Part shown: piece after piece, positions 23,408 through 32,997 of the stretch | Layout: the number at the start of each line of letters is the position of its first letter | Numbering within the stretch: position 1 is the stretch's first letter | Source: Algirhabdus cladophorae | GTDB taxonomy: Bacteria; Pseudomonadota; Alphaproteobacteria; Rhodobacterales; Rhodobacteraceae | Reading direction: 5' to 3' | DNA: 64,000 bases | Assembly (NCBI RefSeq): GCF_044772865.1 | Contig: NZ_CP173029.1 | Span: 1,054,001-1,118,000 of the forward strand | Made by a program: the position numbers and the translations under genes | Notes under the pieces: generated by a model | Told to the model about the DNA's origin: nothing | The model's input: only the letters and a program-made list of their open reading frames with translations | Databases searched by the model: none

Positions 23408-24948
23408 TGGACAACCTTCTTTCCATCGTCACCTTCTTGCCACTTCTGGGTGCGTTGATTTTGGCTGTGTTGTTACGCGGCGAGGATGCGGCTGCCAATC
23501 GCAATGCCAAATGGGTGGCCCTGTGGACGACCTTGGCCACATTCCTGATGTCGATCTTTATTCTGACCGGGTTTGATCCAAGCAACACGGATTTCCAGTT
23601 CGTCGAAGAACATGAATGGCTGATGGGCCTGCAATATAAGTTGGGCGTTGATGGGATCAGCGTACTGTTTGTGATGCTGACGACCTTCTTGATGCCGATC
23701 ACGATTGGGGCCTGCTGGACGGTTGAGACCCGCGTCAAAGAGTACATGATCGCCTTCTTGGTGCTAGAGACCCTGATGTTGGGTGTGTTTATGGCGCTGG
23801 ATCTGGTCCTGTTCTACTTGTTCTTTGAGGCAGGCCTGATCCCGATGTTCCTGATCATTGGCATTTGGGGGGGGGCGAACCGGATCTATGCCAGCTTCAA
23901 GTTCTTCCTGTATACGTTCTTGGGCTCGGTTCTGATGTTGGTCGCTATGGTCGCTATGTATGCAGACGCAGGCACCACGGATATTCCAACCTTGCTGAAC
24001 CACACCTTTGGATCCGAGACATTCAGCCTGATGGGCTTCCAGATTATTGGTGGCGCGCAGACCCTGATGTGGGTTGCGTTTTTTGCCAGCTTTGCGGTGA
24101 AAATGCCGATGTGGCCCGTGCACACATGGCTGCCCGACGCCCACGTGCAAGCGCCCACTGCAGGCTCGGTCGTGTTGGCGGCGATCCTGTTGAAGATGGG
24201 GGGCTACGGCTTTTTGCGCTTTAGCTTGCCGATGTTCCCAGTGGCGTCGGATCTACTGGCACCTTTGGTCTTGTGGATGTCGGCCATTGCGATTGTCTAC
24301 ACTTCGCTGGTGGCTTTGGTCCAAGAGGACATGAAAAAGCTGATCGCTTACTCATCCGTTGCGCACATGGGGTTTGTGACCATGGGCATTTTTTCCGCCA
24401 ACCAACAGGGCGTGGATGGCGCGATTTTCCAGATGATCAGCCACGGCTTTATTTCAGGCGCCTTGTTCCTTTGCGTGGGCGTGATCTATGACCGGATGCA
24501 CACCCGCGAGATTGACGCCTATGGCGGCCTTGTGAACCGGATGCCGGCCTATGCGCTGATCTTTATGTTGTTCACTATGGCCAACGTAGGCTTGCCGGGC
24601 ACGTCTGGATTTGTCGGTGAATTCCTGACCCTTATGGGCGTGTTCCAAGTCAACACATGGGTGGCGGCAGTGGCCACAACCGGTGTGATCTTGTCGGCGG
24701 GCTATGCGCTGTGGCTCTACCGCCGTGTGGTCATGGGCGATCTGATCAAGGAAAGCCTGAAATCGATTACGGATATGGACCGCCGCGAGCGCATTATCTT
24801 TGCGCCTTTGGTCGTCATGACCTTGCTTTTGGGGGTCTACCCGGTGCTGGTCACGGATATCATCGGGCCATCGGTGGCCGCATTGGTCAGCAACTACGAC
24901 ACAGCTGTGGCGGCTTTCGAAGCCAGTACGCAGCTTGCAGAAAACTAA
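23407..24948 (+). CDS. nuoM: NADH-quinone oxidoreductase subunit M
   Basis: A 513-residue antiporter-like membrane subunit. The start at 23407 (MDNLLSIVTFLPLLGA) forms a TGATG overlap with nuoL; an earlier in-frame ATG inside nuoL is not used. Diagnostic segments are LFYLFFEAGLIPMFLIIGIWGG with the conserved glutamate, MPMWPVHTWLPDAHVQAPTAGSV region and AYSSVAHMGFV. It pumps protons as part of the complex I membrane arm. Confidence 0.96.
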   Translation: MDNLLSIVTFLPLLGALILAVLLRGEDAAANRNAKWVALWTTLATFLMSIFILTGFDPSNTDFQFVEEHEWLMGLQYKLGVDGISVLFVMLTTFLMPITIGACWTVETRVKEYMIAFLVLETLMLGVFMALDLVLFYLFFEAGLIPMFLIIGIWGGANRIYASFKFFLYTFLGSVLMLVAMVAMYADAGTTDIPTLLNHTFGSETFSLMGFQIIGGAQTLMWVAFFASFAVKMPMWPVHTWLPDAHVQAPTAGSVVLAAILLKMGGYGFLRFSLPMFPVASDLLAPLVLWMSAIAIVYTSLVALVQEDMKKLIAYSSVAHMGFVTMGIFSANQQGVDGAIFQMISHGFISGALFLCVGVIYDRMHTREIDAYGGLVNRMPAYALIFMLFTMANVGLPGTSGFVGEFLTLMGVFQVNTWVAAVATTGVILSAGYALWLYRRVVMGDLIKESLKSITDMDRRERIIFAPLVVMTLLLGVYPVLVTDIIGPSVAALVSNYDTAVAAFEASTQLAEN

Positions 24949-24960
24949 GGAATTGGGGCT

Positions 24961-26400
24961 ATGATCCAAGCGGATATCAACATCATCCTGCCGGAACTGG
25001 CATTGGCTGTTTATGCGATGCTGGCCTTAATTGCCTTGGTCTACACGGGCAAAGACAGCATGGCGCGCTTGTCGCTTTGGGTGACCTCGGGCGTGTTTGT
25101 CGTACTGGCCGCATGGATCGGATTTTTGCCAGCAGGGACGAACACGGCCTTTAACGGCATGTTTGTCGATGATGGCTTTGCCCGATTTGCGAAGGTCGTA
25201 ATCCTGTTGTCGTCGGCTGCGATTTTGCTGATGTCCGAAAACTATATGGCCCAACGTGACCTGTTGCGGTTTGAGTACCCGTTGCTGGTGGCCTTGTCGG
25301 TTGTTGGTATGATGATGATGGTCTCTAGCGGGGACCTTATGGCGCTTTATATGGGCCTCGAGCTGCAATCGCTGGCCTTGTATGTGGTGGCCACACTGCG
25401 GCGCGATAGTGCGAAATCAACCGAGGCTGGTCTCAAGTACTTCGTTTTGGGCGCACTGTCCTCGGGTCTGTTGCTTTATGGTGCGTCGTTGATCTACGGC
25501 TTTGCAGGCACCACGCAGTTTGCAGGCATTATCGAAACCGCCCATGAGGGTCACATGCCCTTGGGGCTGATCTTTGGCTTGGTCTTTTTGATTGCAGGGC
25601 TTGCGTTCAAAGTCTCGGCGGCCCCGTTTCATATGTGGACACCAGATGTCTACGAAGGCGCGCCCACTCCAATCACTGCCTTCTTCGCAACTGCGCCCAA
25701 AGTGGCGGCCATGGGGCTGTTTGCCCGTGTGGTGCACGACGCGTTCGGGGATGCCGTAGCGGACTGGCAACAAATCGTGGCGTTCCTCAGTGTTGTTTCA
25801 ATGTTCTTGGGGGCTGTGGCCGCGATCGGTCAGCACAATATCAAACGCCTGATGGCCTATTCGTCGATCGCCCATATGGGCTTTGCCCTGATGGGTTTGG
25901 CGGCGGGCACCGCGTTGGGTGTCGAGGCAATGCTGGTCTATATGGCCATCTATGTGACCATGAACATCGGCACCTTTGCCTTTATCATGAGCATGGAAAA
26001 GGACGGGCAACCGGTCACGGATATCGCCTCGCTGAACATGCTGTCCAAACGTGAACCGCTCAAGGCGCTGGCGATGTTGGTATTGATGTTCTCGCTGGCT
26101 GGCGTGCCGCCTTTGGTGGGCTTCTTTGGTAAGTTCTACGTTTTGCGTGCGGCCTATGACGCTGGCCTTGGCTGGTTGGCTGTAGCCGGTGTGATTGCCT
26201 CGGTGATCGGAGCATTTTACTATCTGCGCATCGTCTACTTTATGTATTTCGGGACCGAGAACGACGGTTTGGACACTTCCAACAACCCTGTTTTGTGGGG
26301 GGCTTTGATGGCCTCGGCTGCAATCATGGTTTTGGGTGTGATCAACCTTTTTGGTGTCGATGGCGTGGCCCAAGTGGCGGCGGCCACACTTGTCAACTGA
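24961..26400 (+). CDS. nuoN: NADH-quinone oxidoreductase subunit N
   Basis: A 479-residue ND2-type antiporter-like subunit with about 14 transmembrane helices. Seen: LYMGLELQSLALYVVA (channel glutamate), KVSAAPFHMWTPDVYEGAPT and RLMAYSSIAHMGFAL. It begins 12 bases after nuoM and its end overlaps the likely birA start by 11 bases. It is the last complex I gene in this cluster. Confidence 0.96.
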   Translation: MIQADINIILPELALAVYAMLALIALVYTGKDSMARLSLWVTSGVFVVLAAWIGFLPAGTNTAFNGMFVDDGFARFAKVVILLSSAAILLMSENYMAQRDLLRFEYPLLVALSVVGMMMMVSSGDLMALYMGLELQSLALYVVATLRRDSAKSTEAGLKYFVLGALSSGLLLYGASLIYGFAGTTQFAGIIETAHEGHMPLGLIFGLVFLIAGLAFKVSAAPFHMWTPDVYEGAPTPITAFFATAPKVAAMGLFARVVHDAFGDAVADWQQIVAFLSVVSMFLGAVAAIGQHNIKRLMAYSSIAHMGFALMGLAAGTALGVEAMLVYMAIYVTMNIGTFAFIMSMEKDGQPVTDIASLNMLSKREPLKALAMLVLMFSLAGVPPLVGFFGKFYVLRAAYDAGLGWLAVAGVIASVIGAFYYLRIVYFMYFGTENDGLDTSNNPVLWGALMASAAIMVLGVINLFGVDGVAQVAAATLVN

Positions 26401-27154
26401 TCCAGCGGCGTCGGCGCACTGGCCCCAAGGGGTTGATTGCGTTGTTCTGGACGAGGTCGACAGCACTATGGCGGAGGCACGGCGACGGGCCCCCACCATC
26501 ACAGCCCCGTTGTGGATCCTTGCAAACGCTCAGACAGCAGCCCATGGGCGGCGCGGGCGGGCATGGGCCAATCCCAAGGGAAACTTTGCTGCGACTTTGG
26601 TGATGCCAGTCTCGGGCCCGCCAGCGGATTGGGCCTTGCGCAGTTTTTCCATGGCCATCGCCCTGCGCTATACTTTGGCGATGTGCGTGTCGCCGGACAG
26701 CCTCACGTTGAAATGGCCCAATGATGTGCTGATTTCAGGCGGAAAGGTGGCTGGTATCTTGCTCGAGACGTCGGGTACGCCACAACAGGGCCAGTGTTTG
26801 TCCATCGGTGTTGGCGTCAACCTGATTAAAGCCCCAATGCCCCAAGATGTGGAAGAGGGTGCCTTCCGCCCTGTGGCCGTTGCAGAGCATGGCACACCCC
26901 ATGGACCAGAGGATTTTTTGATTTGGTTGGCAAACCATTTTGCAACCGCAGAAGATCAATTTAACACGTTCGGTTTTGACATCATCCGCAAACTTTGGCT
27001 GCGCAATGCAGCCCGATTGGGTGAGGTGATCACGGCAAGAACCGCCCGGGACCAGATCACTGGCACCTTCGAAACAGTGGACGCGGCGGGAAATCTGGTC
27101 TTAAAGACCTCCAAAGGGGTTCATGCGATCCCCGCAGCAGACGTTTATTTCTAA
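26390..27154 (+). CDS. birA: Biotin-[acetyl-CoA-carboxylase] ligase
   Basis: About 254 residues. It activates biotin as biotinyl-5'-AMP and attaches it to biotin carboxyl carrier protein. The motifs are LDEVDSTMAEA, GRRGRAWANPKGNF (biotinyl-AMP loop), LKWPNDVLISGGKVAGILLE and IGVGVN. There is no N-terminal helix-turn-helix, so it is a class I, non-repressor enzyme. The start is uncertain: TTG 26390 (MSTDPAAS) gives the usual short N-terminus and overlaps the nuoN stop; an ATG at 26351 would add 13 unlikely residues. Placement between nuoN and coaX matches a common alphaproteobacterial order. Confidence 0.9.
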   Translation: MSTDPAASAHWPQGVDCVVLDEVDSTMAEARRRAPTITAPLWILANAQTAAHGRRGRAWANPKGNFAATLVMPVSGPPADWALRSFSMAIALRYTLAMCVSPDSLTLKWPNDVLISGGKVAGILLETSGTPQQGQCLSIGVGVNLIKAPMPQDVEEGAFRPVAVAEHGTPHGPEDFLIWLANHFATAEDQFNTFGFDIIRKLWLRNAARLGEVITARTARDQITGTFETVDAAGNLVLKTSKGVHAIPAADVYF

Positions 27155-27166
27155 GGAACGCACCCT

Positions 27167-27937
27167 ATGCTTTTGGCGATTGATTGCGGCAACACAAACA
27201 CGGTTTTCTCGATCTGGGATGGCAGTGCCTTTATTGGCACGTGGCGCACCGCAACAGAGCATCAGCGCACCGCGGATCAATACTATGTCTGGCTGTCGTC
27301 CTTGCTGCATTTCCAAAAGATCGATGCGGATATTGACGAGGTCATCATCAGCTCGACCGTGCCGCGGGTGGTGTTCAATTTGCGTGTGTTCTCGGACAGG
27401 TATTTCAATTGCCGCCCGTGGGTTGTGGGCAAGCCGGACTGTAAGTTGCCTGTGGATGTGCGCGTAGATGAGGGGACGCAAGTGGGGCCTGACCGCCTTG
27501 TAAATACTGTGGCGGGCTATGATTTGTATGGGGGCGATTTGATCGTCGTTGATTTCGGCACAGCCACGACGTTTGATGTGGTGGCGGCGGACGGGGCCTA
27601 TGTGGGCGGGGTGATCGCACCCGGTGTGAATCTCAGTTTGCAAGCCTTGCACGAGGCCGCGGCGGCCTTGCCCCATGTGGATGTCACCAAACCTGATCAC
27701 GTGGTGGGCACAAATACTGTGGCTTGCATGCAATCAGGTGTCTTTTGGGGTTATGTCGGCCTGATCAATGGCATATGTGACCAAATTAAGCGGGAGCGAG
27801 ATCGCCCGATGAAAGTGATCTCAACAGGGGGGCTGGCGCCGTTGTTTCAACAAGGCCACGCCCTATTTGACCATTTCGAAGATGATTTGACGATGCATGG
27901 CCTGACGGTCATCCATGCGTTCAACAAAGAAAGCTAA
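27167..27937 (+). CDS. coaX: Type III pantothenate kinase
   Basis: A 256-residue ASKHA-fold kinase making 4'-phosphopantothenate, the first step of coenzyme A synthesis. The phosphate-binding loop LLAIDCGNTNTVFSIWD is at the N-terminus, the DRLVNTVAGYD region and VVDFGTATTFDVVAADG in the middle. Length is typical. It follows birA by 12 bases and precedes rnj by 9, so the three probably share the nuo transcript or a promoter within nuoN. Confidence 0.94.
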   Translation: MLLAIDCGNTNTVFSIWDGSAFIGTWRTATEHQRTADQYYVWLSSLLHFQKIDADIDEVIISSTVPRVVFNLRVFSDRYFNCRPWVVGKPDCKLPVDVRVDEGTQVGPDRLVNTVAGYDLYGGDLIVVDFGTATTFDVVAADGAYVGGVIAPGVNLSLQALHEAAAALPHVDVTKPDHVVGTNTVACMQSGVFWGYVGLINGICDQIKRERDRPMKVISTGGLAPLFQQGHALFDHFEDDLTMHGLTVIHAFNKES

Positions 27938-27946
27938 AAGCAAAAG

Positions 27947-29614
27947 ATGAGCACGAGTAGATTAATGTACCTGCCCCTCGGGGGAGCGGGTGAAATTGGA
28001 ATGAATTGTTACGTGTACGGCTATGGGCCTGCGGACAAAGAGCGGCTGATCGTCGTGGATTTGGGCGTCGCCTTTCCGGATATGGACAGCACGCCGGGGG
28101 TTGATTTAATCCTGCCCGATGTGGCGTGGCTTGAGGCGCGCAAAGCGCAGATTGAGGCGATTTTTATCACCCACGCCCATGAGGATCACGTCGGTGCCGT
28201 GGGCCATTTGTTCGAACGGCTCGGCGCGCCTATTTACGCGCGGGCATTTACGGCCAATATCGCGCGCCGCAAGTTGGATGAATACGGGGTGCCAGAGGGG
28301 GCAGTGACGACCCTATCGCCTTATCCCGAAACAGTTGAAGTGGGACCATTCACGGTCGGGTTTGTTCCAATCTCGCACTCGATCCCCGAAAGCAGTGGTT
28401 TGGTCATCGACACGCCCGAGGGCCGCGTGTTGCACACTGGTGATTTCAAAATCGACACCAATCCCATCGTGGGCGAAGCCTTTGATGCAGATCTTTGGGC
28501 CAGCTTGGCCAAGGACGGTGTGCGCGCCTTGGTCTGCGACAGCACCAATGTGTTTTCCAAGGCCGAAGGGCGCTCGGAATCCACTGTTGGACCCGAAATC
28601 GAGACTATGATGCGCGAAGCCTCGGGCATGGTCGTGGCCACGACTTTTGCCTCCAATATTGCGCGGTTGCAGACCTTGGCCAGTGCAGCCAAGCGGGCGG
28701 GACGGTCGGTTTGCCTGTTGGGCCGTTCCATGCGCCGCATGGTCGAAGCCGCCACCGACGTGGGCATCTTGGGTGATTTCCCATCTGTGGTCAGCGTTGA
28801 GGATGCCCGTGAAATTCCACGCGAAAACCTGATGCTGTTGGTCACTGGGTCCCAAGGGGAACGCCGTGCTGCCAGCGCCCAATTGGCGCGAGGCAAATAC
28901 CTTGGCCTCAGCATGGCTGAGGGCGACACGTTCCTGTTTTCCTCCAAAACCATCCCAGGTAACGAGCGTGGCGTGATCCAGATCATGAATGCGTTTTCTG
29001 AAATGGGCGTTGATGTGGTTTATGATGACGAGGGCAAATACCACGTTTCGGGCCATGCGAACCGGCCCGATTTGCTGACGATGCATCAGTTGACCAAGCC
29101 GCAAATTCTGGTCCCAATGCACGGCGAACATCGCCATTTGCGAGAGCACGCCAAGCTTGGCAAAGCTGGTGGCATCGACAGCATTGTCGCAGTGAACGGG
29201 ATGATGATCGACCTGAGTGGCAACGCGCCGACTGTCGCCGAGTACATCGAGTCCGGTCGCACTTATCTGGATGGATCAGTGCAGGTTGGTGCCTTTGATG
29301 GAATCGTGCGCGACAGGATCCGTATGGCCCTGAACGGTCATGTGGTGGCGACGCTGATCCTTGATGAAAACGACGATCCACTGGGCGATCCATGGTGCGA
29401 GATCAAAGGGATTGCCGAAATGGGCAGTTCTGACGCGCCGTTGGTCGATGTTTTGGAGCATGATTTGGGGCAGATGATCAATCGGGCCAATGACAAAACG
29501 CTGGCCGATGATGATAAGCTTGAAGAACAGATCAAACGCACTGTGCGTCAAACCACCCAAGCCGAGATCGGCAAGAAGGTGGAAGTGACTGTGGTGATCA
29601 GCCGCTTGGCTTAG
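27947..29614 (+). CDS. rnj: Ribonuclease J
   Basis: A 555-residue metallo-beta-lactamase/beta-CASP RNase. The zinc site is THAHEDHVGAVGHL near residue 75, followed by LHTGDFKID (third ligand region) and, in the beta-CASP part, VTGSQGE and VSGHANRPDLL; the C-terminal domain is present. RNase J has 5'-to-3' exonuclease and endonuclease activity on mRNA and rRNA precursors. The gene ends in a 17-base convergent overlap with the minus-strand acyltransferase. Confidence 0.93.
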   Translation: MSTSRLMYLPLGGAGEIGMNCYVYGYGPADKERLIVVDLGVAFPDMDSTPGVDLILPDVAWLEARKAQIEAIFITHAHEDHVGAVGHLFERLGAPIYARAFTANIARRKLDEYGVPEGAVTTLSPYPETVEVGPFTVGFVPISHSIPESSGLVIDTPEGRVLHTGDFKIDTNPIVGEAFDADLWASLAKDGVRALVCDSTNVFSKAEGRSESTVGPEIETMMREASGMVVATTFASNIARLQTLASAAKRAGRSVCLLGRSMRRMVEAATDVGILGDFPSVVSVEDAREIPRENLMLLVTGSQGERRAASAQLARGKYLGLSMAEGDTFLFSSKTIPGNERGVIQIMNAFSEMGVDVVYDDEGKYHVSGHANRPDLLTMHQLTKPQILVPMHGEHRHLREHAKLGKAGGIDSIVAVNGMMIDLSGNAPTVAEYIESGRTYLDGSVQVGAFDGIVRDRIRMALNGHVVATLILDENDDPLGDPWCEIKGIAEMGSSDAPLVDVLEHDLGQMINRANDKTLADDDKLEEQIKRTVRQTTQAEIGKKVEVTVVISRLA

Positions 29615-30665
29615 ATCGCCGAAAGCTGCTTTTGATGGCCGCGGTCGCGCGTGGTTCAAACCATAGTGCAATGGCTACGGCCAACAGGATCATGGCCAGC
29701 GTTGCCAGTAGCGTGGCGCTGGCTTGATCCAATCCACGTTCGGTGCCGATGTTGATTGCAAAATAACCAAGGTTTTGGTGCAGCAAATATAGCGGATAAC
29801 TGGCAGCACCCAGAACCGTGGCAAGGTGGCCAAGACGGTTTGGAACCTTCAGACGGATGGCCCCTTGGAAGATCAGAATGGCCAGGCAGGGGATCGCAAC
29901 TGCTGTCAAAATCAATCCTGTGGACAAAAACAGCACATCTTTGCTGGCTGCGATTTCGGTGAAAACTCCAAAGATCGCCAGTAGGCAATGAAGGCCAAAG
30001 ACGAGGCCCAACCAAGTGGTCCAACCGGTTTCGCGCGCTTGATAAAACACCATACCGATTGCGAAAAACGGCAGGAAAGGGAAGAGCAGGATATCGAGTT
30101 TGAACAGCTCAAACCCCGCGATTTCCAACAGCGCCCCAGCCAAGGCGACTAAGGTCATGAACGGCAGGGCGGACTTGAGTTGGCCCATGGCGATCAGAAG
30201 GCCGATTGCGATGTAAAACCGCCATTCATAGACCAAGGACCAATAGCTGGGATCGATCAGGTTGCCGCCCCATGCGACCCCAATAAAGGAAATCGATTTG
30301 GCCCAGTAAATTGCGATCAATCCCATTGGGGCATCGCTGAAATTCAGAAACCCAAGAAATGTCAGAGTACTACACAGCGCCAGCGCGGGAAACAGGCGTG
30401 CAAAGCGCGCAAGGGCAAAGGCCCCAAGCGTTCGATTTTGCGCCGTCATAGCAATGACAAACCCGCTGATGATGAAAAAGACAGGGACGGCAAAGCGGCC
30501 AAAAACCAAAGGTTCGAACCAGACAGGGGTGCCATCAAGGTAGTCAAACCGCGGCCCATAATATCCGTAATGATACATCAAAACAGCCAGAGCCAGCACA
30601 AAACGGAGGATTTCCAGCCCTAAGGCCCGTTGTTGCGGGACCCTAGCGTCGGACGTACCACTCAT
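29598..30665 (-). CDS. Acyltransferase 3 family membrane protein (OafA/YrhL type)
   Basis: A 355-residue integral membrane protein with about ten transmembrane helices. LEILRFVLALAVLMYHYGY at the N-terminus contains the family histidine, and FGRFAVPVFFIISGFVIAMT is the second conserved block. Such proteins transfer acetyl or other acyl groups to sugars of surface polysaccharides or lipids. The start overlaps the stop of the DEAD-box helicase gene by ATGA, so they share a transcript although a functional link is not obvious. The 3' end overlaps rnj. Acceptor unknown. Confidence 0.85.
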   Translation of the reverse strand: MSGTSDARVPQQRALGLEILRFVLALAVLMYHYGYYGPRFDYLDGTPVWFEPLVFGRFAVPVFFIISGFVIAMTAQNRTLGAFALARFARLFPALALCSTLTFLGFLNFSDAPMGLIAIYWAKSISFIGVAWGGNLIDPSYWSLVYEWRFYIAIGLLIAMGQLKSALPFMTLVALAGALLEIAGFELFKLDILLFPFLPFFAIGMVFYQARETGWTTWLGLVFGLHCLLAIFGVFTEIAASKDVLFLSTGLILTAVAIPCLAILIFQGAIRLKVPNRLGHLATVLGAASYPLYLLHQNLGYFAINIGTERGLDQASATLLATLAMILLAVAIALWFEPRATAAIKSSFRRSKPSG

Positions 30666-32092
30666 CTATTGCGGCGCTCTTCAAAGCTGAAGGCGATAAA
30701 GCCGGGCAGGTGATCGCCCATGCCCACGGGTGTTTTGGAATTGCTGGCCCCGCGACTGCTTGAACTGCGCGAGCGGCTGGATTTCGCAGCGGGCTCGGTG
30801 CGCGGTTTCGCCTCGCGTTTGGGGTCTAAACTGGCTTCGGCCTTTGGTTCTTGCTTTGGCTCAGATTTTGCGTCTGCCTTAGGCGCTGTGGCGGCCTTTG
30901 GTTTCGGCTCGGCCTTTGGTTGAGGCGCGGGTTTTTCAGAGGTTTTGATAGGATTGTCGAGGCGTGGGATTTCGATTTTTACCAGCCGTTCCACATCAGC
31001 AAAGTTTTTTTCGTCACGTGGGCTGCAGATCATCATCGCAGTGCCCTTTTTCCCGGCGCGACCGGTTCGTCCGATCCGGTGGACGTAGTCTTCGGCGTGG
31101 CTGGGCACATCAAAGTTGAACACGTGGCTCACGTCAGGGATGTCGAGACCGCGCGCGGCCACATCTGAGGCGCACAAAAAGCGCAGGCTGCCATTGCGGA
31201 AGGCCTCGAGGGTTTCCATCCGCTTGCTTTGGTCCAGATCCCCGTGGATTGGTGCCGCGTTATAGCCGTATTTTTTCAAAGACTTAGCGGTGATATCCAC
31301 GTCTGTTTTTCGGTTGCAAAAGATGATGCCGTTTTTGCAGTTCTCGCCCTCGGCCTCGATCAGGCCACGCAGGACTTTGCGCTTTTCGCTGCCTTCGCGA
31401 TCTTTGCGCGAGGGTTTGAACATCACCACACCTTGGGCGATGTTTTCCGATGTGGTCGCGGCGCGGGCCACTTCGATTTTTTCTGGGTTCGACAGGAACG
31501 TGTTGGTGATCCGTTCGATTTCGGGGGCCATTGTGGCGCTGAAAAACAGGGTTTGGCGGGTGAACGGCGTCATTTGGAAGATACGTTCGATATCGGGAAT
31601 AAAGCCCATATCCAGCATCCGGTCGGCCTCATCCACAACCATTACTTTTACGTCCGACAAGATCAATTTGCCGCGCTCAAAGTGGTCCAACAGGCGACCC
31701 GGTGTCGCGATTAAAACGTCAACACCGCGGTCGATGAGCTGGTCTTGTTCCTTGAATGAAACGCCACCGATCAGCAGGGCCTTGGTCAGTTTCGTGTATT
31801 TGGCATAAACGTCGAAGTTTTCCGCGACCTGGGCTGCCAGTTCCCGCGTCGGGGCCAAAACCAGCGAGCGCGGCATGCGTGCCCGTGCACGGCCACGGCC
31901 CAGAAGGGTAATCATCGGCAGGGTGAAGCTGGCGGTTTTGCCGGTCCCGGTTTGGGCGATCCCCAAAACATCTTTTCCGTCAAGGGCAGGCGGAATGGCC
32001 CCTGCCTGAATGGGGGTGGGCGTATCATAGCCCGCGTCAACGATTGCTTTTTGGACTTTGCTGTCCAATTTCAAGTCGGTAAATTTTGTCAT
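30662..32092 (-). CDS. DEAD-box ATP-dependent RNA helicase
   Basis: A 476-residue RNA helicase, RhlE-like. The start at 32092 (MTKFTDLKLDSK) gives the classical N-terminus with Q motif (GYDTPTPIQ); a longer frame upstream looks non-coding. Motifs in order: AQTGTGKT (I), PTRELA (Ia), VVDEADRMLD (II, DEAD), FSATM (III), IIFCNRK (IV) and HRIGRTGRAG (VI). After the helicase core comes a Lys/Pro/Ala/Glu-rich tail with many PKAEPK repeats and an Arg/Ser-rich end, likely binding RNA. Roles in ribosome assembly or mRNA decay are usual; rnj sits nearby on the other strand. Confidence 0.93.
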   Translation of the reverse strand: MTKFTDLKLDSKVQKAIVDAGYDTPTPIQAGAIPPALDGKDVLGIAQTGTGKTASFTLPMITLLGRGRARARMPRSLVLAPTRELAAQVAENFDVYAKYTKLTKALLIGGVSFKEQDQLIDRGVDVLIATPGRLLDHFERGKLILSDVKVMVVDEADRMLDMGFIPDIERIFQMTPFTRQTLFFSATMAPEIERITNTFLSNPEKIEVARAATTSENIAQGVVMFKPSRKDREGSEKRKVLRGLIEAEGENCKNGIIFCNRKTDVDITAKSLKKYGYNAAPIHGDLDQSKRMETLEAFRNGSLRFLCASDVAARGLDIPDVSHVFNFDVPSHAEDYVHRIGRTGRAGKKGTAMMICSPRDEKNFADVERLVKIEIPRLDNPIKTSEKPAPQPKAEPKPKAATAPKADAKSEPKQEPKAEASLDPKREAKPRTEPAAKSSRSRSSSSRGASNSKTPVGMGDHLPGFIAFSFEERRNR

Positions 32093-32228
32093 TTGCGTCC
32101 ATATACAGTGCAGCTGGGCTGCGAATGGGCGCAAGTCTGGCGCGCCCGCGGCGTCGGTGATATGGCCTTACCGGATCACGCTGCACGGGTCAATCAAAGC
32201 CCCCGTGATCCAGAGTATTTTCTCAACA

Positions 32229-32975
32229 TTAACGGGTGTTTCGGCGTCTTTGTTTACGTTTGCGCAACAGTTGCATTCGGCGGAAAACATTTCGGTCATC
32301 TGCGTTCAGATCGTTGAGCAATTTAAGGGCAGCTGGGCCTGCAATTGGATCCGCTTGGGCGTCTTTCCACAGGCGCAACAGGACATTGCGATCCAGATCG
32401 CCTTTGGTCAGGGAATAGCGCCCCATATCTACCCCAAGGTTTTGACGTTTTTGAGGCTTGCCGTCCGAGGGCTGGTCTAGCGGTTGCCCAGTAAAACTGC
32501 GTTCGGCCTCGTAGAATTTCATCGTGCCCCAAAGAATTGTGATGCCATTGCCGAGGCGGCGCTGGCTTTCAGTTGCGCCGTGATCAGCAAAGGTCGTGAG
32601 CGCCGACAGGATCCAACGATTGGTGTGGTGGGTCAGAAGAAAATCGCTATGCGTGCGCCAAAGCTCGAGAAACATTTGTTGGGCTTTGGCCGGGGGCGCG
32701 TCACGGCGCAGGATCGCGATGACAAGCGCATGCAGCAGTAGCAGTGAGGATTGACCCTGAAATTCTGCCTCAAGCTCGTGCAATTTGTCTTGGATCGTTA
32801 GCAGTTTCTCGCCAGGTTGCCCTGTGATTTCAACGGTTTGCTGTGAAAGGTGCTGGAAGTCAGTGGTCACGGCGCCAAGGAACGCCTCGGCGCCTGCGTA
32901 GTGCTGCGAACGCCCCGATGCACGCTTTAGAAGCCGTTCGAAACCGCCTGAATAGGTATCTCGCGTCTTGCCCAT
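32229..32975 (-). CDS. Conserved hypothetical protein downstream of prfC
   Basis: A 248-residue soluble protein with no signal peptide. It is mostly helical, with SLLLLHALVIAILRRDA and WRTHSDFLLTHHTNRWILSAL as the best candidates for conserved segments, and a very basic C-terminus (MQLLRKRKQRRRN). It begins 22 bases after the prfC stop on the same strand, so the two probably form an operon. I do not recognise a domain. The basic tail suggests binding to nucleic acid or the ribosome, which is inference only. Confidence 0.65.
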   Translation of the reverse strand: MGKTRDTYSGGFERLLKRASGRSQHYAGAEAFLGAVTTDFQHLSQQTVEITGQPGEKLLTIQDKLHELEAEFQGQSSLLLLHALVIAILRRDAPPAKAQQMFLELWRTHSDFLLTHHTNRWILSALTTFADHGATESQRRLGNGITILWGTMKFYEAERSFTGQPLDQPSDGKPQKRQNLGVDMGRYSLTKGDLDRNVLLRLWKDAQADPIAGPAALKLLNDLNADDRNVFRRMQLLRKRKQRRRNTR

Positions 32976-32997
32976 GGGGTGCGTGCCTTAGACTTGA

